Source: Lachnospiraceae bacterium
Lineage (GTDB): Bacteria; Bacillota; Clostridia; Lachnospirales; Lachnospiraceae
DNA: 64,000 nt
Reading direction: 5' to 3'
Assembly: GCA_009774375.1 (NCBI GenBank)
Contig: VSNO01000002.1
Span: 12,651-76,650 of the forward strand
Positions 7,697-15,354 of the stretch are shown one piece after another. The stretch's first letter is position 1; every line of letters begins with the position of its first letter. A program made the translations under genes and the position numbers. Below the pieces are notes generated by a model, which did not search any database, was not told where the DNA came from, and was given only the letters and a program-made list of their open reading frames with translations.

Positions 7697-9760
7697 ATGA
7701 AACAGGGAAGTATATTCCGACAGCTTCTTGTCCCCGTGCTGCTGATCGTCTGTGTCCTGGCAGCATCCCTTGTGTCTGTGATGACAGCCATGTTCATCCG
7801 CTCGTATGAGCAGGACATCTACGAGAATGAGCAGGGACAGACGGAACTGATGGCGGGCGAGATCGGCACCTTTCTCGACGGTGCCTACTCCGTGACGGAA
7901 GGACTCGCCGTCAACCCGAGTATCCTGACGATGCGCACAGACACACAGACACCGATCCTCGCGGACTGTGTCGCGCGCAACACCTATCTGGAACTGCTGT
8001 ACATACAGGGAACGGACGGCATGCAGACCGGGCGCTCGTCGGGCGAGCTGGCAGACCGTTCCACGCGCTGGTGGTTCACACAGGTCATGAATGACCAGAA
8101 GGCGTTTATCTCAAAATCCTATTTTTCCGTCAACACCGGCATGCCCTGCGCGTCGATCTTCTTTCCCATGTATGACGCCGACAGCATCATCGGTATTTTT
8201 GCCGTGGATCTCAAACTCGACTATCTGCAGGAGATCATGGAAAAATTCTCTGACCCTGAAAACGGTGAGATCTCATTTGTCATAGACGGCGAGGGCGTGG
8301 TCGTGGCGCACCCTGACAACACACAGATCGAGGAGCAGTACAATTACAGGACGCTGAAAAGAACCGTATCCGAAACAGGCAGCCAGGCCGTGACCGACGC
8401 GGACGGCAATATCATGACCCGGGAGGAAGAATTCTCCATCTCGGACGCCTACAAGCAGGTGATCGCGGACGCGATGTCCGGCCACAGCGGGAGCTCCAGG
8501 ATCAGTGAGGACGGAAATACCTACTACGTGAGCTATGCCCCGATTCCGCTAAAAGGCGATTCTGACTCCTGGTCTGTCATCACGCTCCGGGAGAAATCAG
8601 CGGCAATGTCCTCCGTGTACCGCACGGCTGTCATCTCTGTCGTCATCGTCATCGCCGCGATCATACTCGCAGTCCTGATCATCGTCATCGTGGCGCGCAG
8701 GCTCGTAAACCCGGTGGTATCGGTCGCCAAACTGATCGGCGATGCGGCGGACGGCGATTTCCAGAACCGGGCTGACGAGACGATCCCCAATGAACTCGGG
8801 ATCCTGTCCCGCAGCTTTAACAAGCTGACAGAGAAAATGGCAGGTATCCTGGTCACGGTGACGGAATTTACCACCAAAGTCATGGAGGGCTCCGGCAGGC
8901 TCAACGGTATCGCAGGGGACATCGATGAGACACACCAGTCCGTCGAGCGGATCGCCCAGGGTACCCAGGATCAGACAGAGGACGCCAGAAATGTGGTGGA
9001 CCGCGCAGCAGACCTCGAGGAGAAATTCCGGGAACTGCAGGAAAAGAGCACCGTGCTCCTGAACAATGCCGAGGACACGATGCGATCCGGGCAGCAGGGT
9101 GTCCAGAGCGTCTCGGGACTGAAAAGCAGCAACTCTGTCACAGAGCGGAAAATGGAGGAATCCTACTCCAATATTATGAAACTCGACGCGCACTCCCGGC
9201 GCATATCAGGTATCATCACTACGATCAACGAGATCTCGGAGGAGACGGAGCTTCTGTCCCTGAATGCCTCCATAGAAGCCGCGCGCGCAGGAGACGCTGG
9301 CAGAGGTTTCATGGTCGTCGCGGAATCGATCGGCAAGCTCGCCGCCGACTCCCAGACTGCCACAAAGAATATCGAGGAGATCATCAAAGAACTCTGCGGC
9401 GACATTGTCAGCACCGTTCAGAATATCGAAGAGATCCGGCAGGATATCCAGAATCAGACCGAGATGGTGCGCTTCGTGGAGGAATCCTTCGGAAACTTCC
9501 AGTCCCTGGCACAGATCACGAAGGAATCCGTCGGCGAGATGGAGCTCCTCGTATCGGAGATGCAGCAGCTCGACCGCGCCATGGTGGAAGCCGCCGACCG
9601 CATCCAGGACGTCTCCCAGAATACGGCTGATGTCACGCAGAACATAGCGCACTCGATGCAGGATCAGGTCTCCGAGATCCAGCGCGTTGCCAGGCAGGTA
9701 TATGCCCTCTCCGTGGAATCCGAACAGATCAAACAGCGCCTCAGCGGGCAAAGCGCATAA
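7697..9760 (+). CDS. Methyl-accepting chemotaxis protein with extracellular Cache domain
   Basis: A 687-residue transmembrane chemoreceptor. Helix 1 (about residues 10-32) is followed by a dCache-type sensor of about 260 residues containing [18 protein letters not shown] and [14 protein letters not shown]. Helix 2 is rich in V and I (near residues 305-335), then comes HAMP ([19 protein letters not shown]) and the cytoplasmic signalling rod. The hairpin tip that contacts CheA/CheW is at about residues 510-530 ([20 protein letters not shown]). GGAGG lies 6 bases before the ATG at 7697, which settles the start. It stands alone between two other units, with its own promoter and terminator. The ligand is unknown; Cache domains often bind amino acids, organic acids or sugars. 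Confidence 0.95.
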   Translation: MKQGSIFRQLLVPVLLIVCVLAASLVSVMTAMFIRSYEQDIYENEQGQTELMAGEIGTFLDGAYSVTEGLAVNPSILTMRTDTQTPILADCVARNTYLELLYIQGTDGMQTGRSSGELADRSTRWWFTQVMNDQKAFISKSYFSVNTGMPCASIFFPMYDADSIIGIFAVDLKLDYLQEIMEKFSDPENGEISFVIDGEGVVVAHPDNTQIEEQYNYRTLKRTVSETGSQAVTDADGNIMTREEEFSISDAYKQVIADAMSGHSGSSRISEDGNTYYVSYAPIPLKGDSDSWSVITLREKSAAMSSVYRTAVISVVIVIAAIILAVLIIVIVARRLVNPVVSVAKLIGDAADGDFQNRADETIPNELGILSRSFNKLTEKMAGILVTVTEFTTKVMEGSGRLNGIAGDIDETHQSVERIAQGTQDQTEDARNVVDRAADLEEKFRELQEKSTVLLNNAEDTMRSGQQGVQSVSGLKSSNSVTERKMEESYSNIMKLDAHSRRISGIITTINEISEETELLSLNASIEAARAGDAGRGFMVVAESIGKLAADSQTATKNIEEIIKELCGDIVSTVQNIEEIRQDIQNQTEMVRFVEESFGNFQSLAQITKESVGEMELLVSEMQQLDRAMVEAADRIQDVSQNTADVTQNIAHSMQDQVSEIQRVARQVYALSVESEQIKQRLSGQSA

Positions 9761-9767
9761 ACACCTG

Positions 9768-9805
9768 AAACCGGGCATGGAAGATGTATTCCATTGCCCG
9801 GTTTT
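9768..9805 (+). terminator. Terminator shared by the chemoreceptor and mannosidase genes
   Basis: AAACCGGGCATGGAA pairs with TTCCATTGCCCGGTTT around a six-base loop (one unpaired base), ending in TTTT. It sits between two convergent genes and has an A-run on one side and a T-run on the other, so it can stop transcription in both directions. Confidence 0.8.
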
Positions 9806-9823
9806 ATGATACTTTTGCATTTC

Positions 9824-12796
9824 CTATCGTCTCAGATACTCCTCCACCGGGACTCCGACCGTCAGGATCTCAAAGGGTTTGTAGGCGATGCGATCCACCA
9901 TTTCCTCCCCTTCCACATCCTCCAGCATATTCATCAGATATCCTTTCAGCGGCAGTTTCACAGTGCCTCTTTGCCCGTCCTGTTCACTCAGACGGAACAC
10001 CACGTATTTCCCGTTCTCGGACAGCTTTGCCGCCTGCAGATACAGCGGCCCGAAATCAAGATCCGGGCTTTCGACGGCAGTCCTCACCAGCGGAACATTA
10101 TAGGAATACGCCTTGCGGTTGATCCCGGCTTCCACTGCATCGCCTCTGTGCGGCAGGATCACATAGCAGAAATCATGATGACCGATATCAGACATGATAT
10201 CAGGGCGGATATTCGAGCGGATCAGGCTCAGGGACATGCCCTTCTCCTCCACGCCCAGACCGTACTTGCCCTCGTTGATGATCGCGATGCCGCCGCTCTT
10301 CTCGGCAAAATCGCACCACTTGTGATGACACACTTCAAACCGCGCTTTCTGCCAGCTCGTATTCCTGTGATTCTCCCGCTTGATATAGCCGGCGCTCGTA
10401 TCGCACACCAGCTCCCTGGACAGAACATTGCAGGCAAATTCCGCTTTCACCATCCGGTGTTTCTCATCCCAGTCCACGATATGCTCCACCTCGATCGCAG
10501 GGGAGTCCTTGAACAGACGGATGATCATCTGCCATGCGCTCTTTTCCTTCGGCGTCCTCAGGCGGGCTGTGAACTCCGCCACCTGCCCGTCCCCGTAGGT
10601 AAAGTGAAGCCCTTCCTCCACAGCAAAGGCGTACTCCACATCCTTGTAATTGGGCAGAATATCCCACGCATCGTACATGCCCGGCGTGTCCTGATACAGA
10701 TGCAGCTTATTGAAGTTTCCGTCGGTCCACTCCCTGTCCATCCGCTTGTCGAACAGGCTTTCTATAGAGCCGTCCGCGCCAAAACGGATCCTGTACACCG
10801 GCGTTTCCACGCGCAGCCCTTCCATGCGGAACCACGAAGTATCCGTATCGCCGTCCCAGCAGAGCGTCTTGCCGGAAAGGGCATCCATCTCCGGATTTAT
10901 ATAATAACCCCGGACACCCTTCCTCGTCACAGGACCTTCCGCCCACGGAATAAAGGCCGTTTCCTCCCGTCTCTGGTTCAGCGTGTTGAAATAACGCTCC
11001 CCGCCCTCGTCCAACAGCGCGTCCAGGCGGATCTCCAGCTCTCCATAGTCCCGCATCGCATCCTGATAGACAGGGTTGATATGGCTTCCCGGCAGAATGT
11101 CATGAAACTGATTCAGCAAAAGCTTTTTATAGCATTTTCTCAATTCTTCTCCGGGATATTCCCTTCCCTCCCGCATCCGCAGCGTCCACAGAAGTTCCGC
11201 GTTCCGCAGTTTAAACTCCAGACGGCGGTTGGCCGCTTTCAGGTTGGACTTGGTCGTGAACGTCCCCCTGTGCATTTCCAGGTAGAGCTCCCCGTCCCAC
11301 GTTTCCAGCTGTTTGTTATCTTTCAGATTGCGATGGAGAAATTCATCCGCCCGCATATGCTCCGTCCCCGGCATGATGCTCAGCTTGTCAAACCGGTTCA
11401 TCAGCTCCAGCATCTCCTCTGTGACACCGCTTCCGCCGTCACCATAGCCAAACATGGACAATGTCTGGCCGCCTGTCTCCTTGTCCTGATAGGCATCCCA
11501 GTTCTCCTGGATCTGGCTGGGCATATTCCACGTGATGAAGTGGGTCGGCGGCACGCAGGCATACACCTGGCTTCCATCGATCCCTTTCCACAGGAAATTG
11601 TTGTGCGGGAACCGGTTCGTGTCGTTCCAGGTGGACATCTTGTTGGAGACAAAATAATCCACGCCCGATTTCTTCAATATCTGCGGAAGGATCCAGCTGT
11701 TCCCAAACACGTCCGGCAGCCAGGCGTTGTCCACTGTGATGCCAAAAGCTTCCCTGTAATAGTGCTGTCCGTACAGACACTGACGGATCAGACTCTCCGC
11801 ATTCGGTATATTGCAGTCCGGCTCCACATACATAGCGCCCACCGGCTCAAACTGCCCCTTCTCTATTTTTTCCTTCAATTCCGCAAACAGCTCCGGATAA
11901 TATTTCTCCAGCAGCTCATAAGTGTATGGCTGGGTGTGCGCATATCTGAATTCCGGATACTGGTCCATCAGGCGCATCTGGATCAGTATCGTCCTGGCAT
12001 TTTTCTGTACCACATGGATCCGTCTCCAGTAATAGGCGATGTCCAGATGGGAGTGCCCGACGAGCGCGACATTGCCGCTCGAGTGGAAATCCTGATTCTG
12101 GTATATATGCTCCTCTATGTACTGTACGGCTTCCCCTGCCCCCTCAAAAGTGTCAAAGTCGATCCTGTTCAGAGCCTGATCCAGCTCCCTGTTGAGGAAT
12201 TGGCGGTAATCCTCGTCAAAATGAGGAGATTTCGCAATGTCAAGCAGCAGGGTCAGGTCATAATACAGATCCTGCAGATCCCCGTTTATCAGCGCCACAT
12301 ATGCCCCGTCAAAGATCTGCCTGCATCCTCTTAAGTGCATCGAATCCGGGTTTCTCTCATCATCCGGCTTGGAACGGTTGTACCCTTCGATCTCGATCGT
12401 AAACGTCCATTTTCCCTCCTCCAGCCATGGATCGAGCCGGATCCGGTCCCTGTTCGGGTCTATGCCGCCGGCATACCTGCCGTTGATCTTTACCATCATC
12501 TCCGCCGCCGTGTGGAGCGTAAACCAGACCGGTCCTCCCCGGAAATCCTCGGGGATCGTCGCCGTTCCTCTGATAAAAACCGTTCCGTCCGGGGTGAAAT
12601 ACATCTCTCCCTTCCGCAGGGGGCGGTAATCCGACAAAAACTCATATTCGTTTTCCCCGGTCTGCACGGCATCCCTGATCTCGAGATCCGTGATCTCATG
12701 CTGTCTGCTGACCAGGCTCCTCTTTATCCACGCATACCGCAGATCCGTCCACTCCTCCGGTCTCATACTTCTTCTGACCACTTCTACAAAAGCCAT
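9824..12796 (-). CDS. Alpha-mannosidase, glycoside hydrolase family 38
   Basis: A 990-residue cytoplasmic enzyme without signal peptide, expected to release alpha-linked mannose from imported glycans. Residues 60-240 form an N-terminal region with beta-sandwich character. The zinc-binding motif GHSHLDIAYYW follows (His248, His250/Asp252 region), and WLPDVFGNSW holds the probable nucleophile Asp362. The middle helical domain contains FHDILPGSHI, typical of GH38, and the C-terminal half is the usual beta-rich mannosidase region. GGGAGG precedes the ATG. It is the last gene of the minus-strand operon starting at the solute-binding protein, 13 bases after the NifU-like gene. The substrate is probably a mannose-containing oligosaccharide, but linkage cannot be read from sequence. 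Confidence 0.93.
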   Translation of the reverse strand: MAFVEVVRRSMRPEEWTDLRYAWIKRSLVSRQHEITDLEIRDAVQTGENEYEFLSDYRPLRKGEMYFTPDGTVFIRGTATIPEDFRGGPVWFTLHTAAEMMVKINGRYAGGIDPNRDRIRLDPWLEEGKWTFTIEIEGYNRSKPDDERNPDSMHLRGCRQIFDGAYVALINGDLQDLYYDLTLLLDIAKSPHFDEDYRQFLNRELDQALNRIDFDTFEGAGEAVQYIEEHIYQNQDFHSSGNVALVGHSHLDIAYYWRRIHVVQKNARTILIQMRLMDQYPEFRYAHTQPYTYELLEKYYPELFAELKEKIEKGQFEPVGAMYVEPDCNIPNAESLIRQCLYGQHYYREAFGITVDNAWLPDVFGNSWILPQILKKSGVDYFVSNKMSTWNDTNRFPHNNFLWKGIDGSQVYACVPPTHFITWNMPSQIQENWDAYQDKETGGQTLSMFGYGDGGSGVTEEMLELMNRFDKLSIMPGTEHMRADEFLHRNLKDNKQLETWDGELYLEMHRGTFTTKSNLKAANRRLEFKLRNAELLWTLRMREGREYPGEELRKCYKKLLLNQFHDILPGSHINPVYQDAMRDYGELEIRLDALLDEGGERYFNTLNQRREETAFIPWAEGPVTRKGVRGYYINPEMDALSGKTLCWDGDTDTSWFRMEGLRVETPVYRIRFGADGSIESLFDKRMDREWTDGNFNKLHLYQDTPGMYDAWDILPNYKDVEYAFAVEEGLHFTYGDGQVAEFTARLRTPKEKSAWQMIIRLFKDSPAIEVEHIVDWDEKHRMVKAEFACNVLSRELVCDTSAGYIKRENHRNTSWQKARFEVCHHKWCDFAEKSGGIAIINEGKYGLGVEEKGMSLSLIRSNIRPDIMSDIGHHDFCYVILPHRGDAVEAGINRKAYSYNVPLVRTAVESPDLDFGPLYLQAAKLSENGKYVVFRLSEQDGQRGTVKLPLKGYLMNMLEDVEGEEMVDRIAYKPFEILTVGVPVEEYLRR

Positions 12797-12808
12797 AATC
12801 TTCCTCCC

Positions 12809-13054
12809 TTAGTTATCCCAGAAAAAGGGCTTGACGCGCAGGGGCTTAATGGTGATGTCCTCATCCAAGTCCCGCTTTACCTCCTGGCAGATCCAGTCAA
12901 GGCACCTGTCCAGAATGATGCATTTCGAGCACTCCCCCCTGAAGACCAGCTCAAGCTGTCCGTCCTCATAAGAAACAAATTCCACCCATCCGCCGTCTCC
13001 CCGGATCCTCGGCGCGATCTTATTGCAAATATACTCTTTCATAAAATGAACCAT
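12809..13054 (-). CDS. NifU C-terminal-like small protein
   Basis: An 81-residue protein resembling the NifU/Nfu scaffold domain. It has the N-terminal helix (NKIAPRIRGDGGWVEF), strands (YEDGQLELVFRG) and a Cys-x-x-Cys at GECSKC, followed by a further Cys and a helix (CLDWICQEV). Nfu proteins hold an Fe-S cluster between two such CxxC motifs. Here it lies inside a glycan operon, 13 bases before the mannosidase and 13 bases after the cupin gene, with a GGAAAGG site. Its role there is unknown; maturation of a metal-dependent partner, or a structural role without iron, are both possible. The fold assignment is fairly sure, the function is not. Confidence 0.65.
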   Translation of the reverse strand: MVHFMKEYICNKIAPRIRGDGGWVEFVSYEDGQLELVFRGECSKCIILDRCLDWICQEVKRDLDEDITIKPLRVKPFFWDN

Positions 13055-13067
13055 GCCTTTCCATATT

Positions 13068-13391
13068 TCAATTCAAAAAATCTTCCCTTTTCGGCGAGAA
13101 CACATCCACCAGCTTCCCCGCCTCCAGGCACACCGTTCCGTGGAGCGTATCCGGCGGTATCAGCACACAGTCCCCTTTCGAGACCTCGCCTGTCTCCTCC
13201 CCGATCGTAAACGCAAACTTTCCCTCCGCGATATACGTAACCTGTGTATGCGGGTGCTTGTGCACATTGCCCTTTGCCCCTGTCTCAAAGGTGATCTCGC
13301 ACATCATCATGGCATCGTTATACCCCATCACTTTCCTGGTGACGCCCGGTTCACAACCCGTAACGCCGCACGCTTCGCTGTATACAAACAT
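13068..13391 (-). CDS. Small cupin-domain protein
   Basis: A 107-residue single-domain cupin. The first cupin motif is seen in GAKGNVHKHPHTQVTYIAEG (metal-ligand histidines, then Glu), and the second in PPDTLHGTVCLEAGKLVDVF with its histidine. Such small cupins act as sugar isomerases, epimerases or sugar-binding regulators; here it probably processes a released monosaccharide. A strong AAGGAGG precedes the ATG. It lies 15 bases after the GH28-like gene and 13 bases before the NifU-like gene, within the same transcript. Confidence 0.85.
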   Translation of the reverse strand: MFVYSEACGVTGCEPGVTRKVMGYNDAMMMCEITFETGAKGNVHKHPHTQVTYIAEGKFAFTIGEETGEVSKGDCVLIPPDTLHGTVCLEAGKLVDVFSPKREDFLN

Positions 13392-13406
13392 ATGAAACCT
13401 CCTTAT

Positions 13407-15320
13407 TCAAATTTCCTGAAGACAATCCTCCCACACGATGCATTCCCTCTGATTCATGCTCCTGGGAACGATATGGCAGTCCTCGACCGTCACATTCTCT
13501 CCGTGGCGGATGTACAATCCATATGCGGGCACATCCCCAAAGGCATTGTTCTCCGGATAATCCCGCACATTCTCATACACGGTCTGCTCCGGGTGCAGCT
13601 CTTCCTGGTTGTCCCGGTACACCGCGCACAATTCCCGAATGTAGATATCCTTCACCCTGCCTTCGGATATGCTGTCTTCTCCCATGTCCCGAAAACCGGT
13701 GATGATCCCCGGAACTTCAACCTCCTGCGCATCGATCCGCTCGATCGTGACATGCTCGATCGCACCGTGCGTCCTGCGCTCCCTGTCATCGCCGGAACCA
13801 TATTTGTTTCTCTTATTCAGGCAGATGAACAGCGGACAGCACACCCGGTCCATCTCGACATCGCGGATCTCTATATTCCGCACATGGCTTCCGTCCGCGG
13901 ATTCGATCGAGATCCCGGACACCGTACCCGGGAAAATATCCGGCAGCATAAACCTGCAGTGTTCCAGCCTGACATCCTCAATATCAAAATACGTCTCTGT
14001 TCCTATCTTAAAGGCGTTCATCACGGACACGACCGTGCAGTCCCTGATCCGGATGTCCTTCGTCCCTCTCATTTCCGCCTGGCAGCCCTTGATCCCGATC
14101 CCGTCATGCTCCCGCCTTCTGGGTGATTTGATACAGATCCCGTCATCCGCGCAGGAGATGAAGCAGTGTCCGATCTCCACCTGACTGCTCCCCATGATAT
14201 CGATGCCGTCCGTATTGGCCACATGGCGGTTTCCGCTGATCACCAGATCGCTGACCTGTACCTTCCGGCTGCAGTCCAGTACCAGCGTCCAGTCCAGCGC
14301 CCCCTCGATGATGATGTTGCTGATCGTCACTTCCTCACAGCCGCAGATCCACACCGTGTACATAGGCCGCTCGATCGGGCGCAGCCCCTCCGCATACTTA
14401 TCCTCCGCATAGCGGATCCTGGAGCGGTACGCATAGCGGATCGTATCCACCGGATACCCCATCGGATCAAACAGCCTGGGCGGCAGCTTTGTCTTTTCAA
14501 GCGGCTCAAGCAATGGCCGCTTCAGGGGCAGATAGGCAAAATACTCACCGTTTCCGATGATCTTCCCGCCTCCCCGGATGCTCACGTTTCGGGCACCCAT
14601 GCAGGTCAGGAGCGCATCGTCATAATTGGAAAGGTTTTTGGATGCACACAGCGCGGAATCCATGGCGATCCACAATGTCGTGTTGTCATAGACCCGGACA
14701 GACCCCACACAGTAATGTCCCCCTGTGACCAGCACGATGCCGCCGCCCGCATCCCTCGCCGCCTCCGCGGCCGCCATAAAAGGCTCCGTGCACAGGGTCG
14801 CCCCGTCCGCTATGGCTCCATAATCCCGTATGTCAAATACAGGAACACCTTCCGGCAGGGTTTCCCGGCAGATATATTCCCCAAAAGGAAGCGCCCTGTA
14901 ATAATCTCCGTCGTACACAACGCCCCGTTCCGGCGCTGTCGCCTGATCCCGCTCAAAGTTCTGCCAGTGCCGCTGATCCCTGCTGACTGCCAGACAGATC
15001 CGTGTCCCGGAGGCATTCAGCTCATACTTCACATACAGGGCGAGCTCCTCATCCCATACGGTCGAGCAGCCCGGTGACTTCTGTTCCCCTTTCGCACGCT
15101 CAAGCGCCGGCAGATCCTCCTCCGAGAGCGATCTGAACTCCTGCCAGCGCCGCAGATCCCTGCTCGTGCTGATCCATCTGCCATCCGGACCCGCTACGGT
15201 CAGATAATGCATGCCTTCATGGCAAAAGGCGGAAAGGCTCTGCCACACGCTGTTATCTGATCCAGGAAAAACCAGGGGCGTACTGATCGCCGCGATCTCC
15301 TTTTTTCTTGTCAAGGCCAT
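13407..15320 (-). CDS. GH28-like (polygalacturonase-type) beta-helix protein with propeller-like N-terminus
   Basis: A 637-residue protein without signal peptide. Residues 20-145 look like two to three blades of a GH43/GH32-type propeller (DGRWISTSRDLRRWQEFR; LAVSRDQRHWQNFE). From about residue 165 a pectate-lyase-like start (PVFDIRDYGAIADGAT) opens a parallel beta-helix with the GH28 motifs NTDGIDI and SCADDGICIKS, giving the expected aspartates. The usual catalytic Gly-His-Gly turn is not obvious; the matching place reads VMNAFKIGTET. It may therefore act on an unusual substrate or by another mechanism. The ATG at 15320 is preferred because GGAGGAGAAT stands right before it; the ATG 12 bases upstream has poor spacing. 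It is in the operon after the unassigned 812-residue protein. Confidence 0.8.
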   Translation of the reverse strand: MALTRKKEIAAISTPLVFPGSDNSVWQSLSAFCHEGMHYLTVAGPDGRWISTSRDLRRWQEFRSLSEEDLPALERAKGEQKSPGCSTVWDEELALYVKYELNASGTRICLAVSRDQRHWQNFERDQATAPERGVVYDGDYYRALPFGEYICRETLPEGVPVFDIRDYGAIADGATLCTEPFMAAAEAARDAGGGIVLVTGGHYCVGSVRVYDNTTLWIAMDSALCASKNLSNYDDALLTCMGARNVSIRGGGKIIGNGEYFAYLPLKRPLLEPLEKTKLPPRLFDPMGYPVDTIRYAYRSRIRYAEDKYAEGLRPIERPMYTVWICGCEEVTISNIIIEGALDWTLVLDCSRKVQVSDLVISGNRHVANTDGIDIMGSSQVEIGHCFISCADDGICIKSPRRREHDGIGIKGCQAEMRGTKDIRIRDCTVVSVMNAFKIGTETYFDIEDVRLEHCRFMLPDIFPGTVSGISIESADGSHVRNIEIRDVEMDRVCCPLFICLNKRNKYGSGDDRERRTHGAIEHVTIERIDAQEVEVPGIITGFRDMGEDSISEGRVKDIYIRELCAVYRDNQEELHPEQTVYENVRDYPENNAFGDVPAYGLYIRHGENVTVEDCHIVPRSMNQRECIVWEDCLQEI

Positions 15321-15354
15321 ATTCTCCTCCATCCTTCAACATTCTAAACAGTCC

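Noticed and set aside
9794..12334. Very long plus-strand open frame (over 800 codons) opposite the mannosidase gene
   Set aside because: It is the antisense shadow of the GH38 gene: no ribosome binding site, composition rich in H, R, P and L without domains, and the minus strand has clear catalytic motifs.
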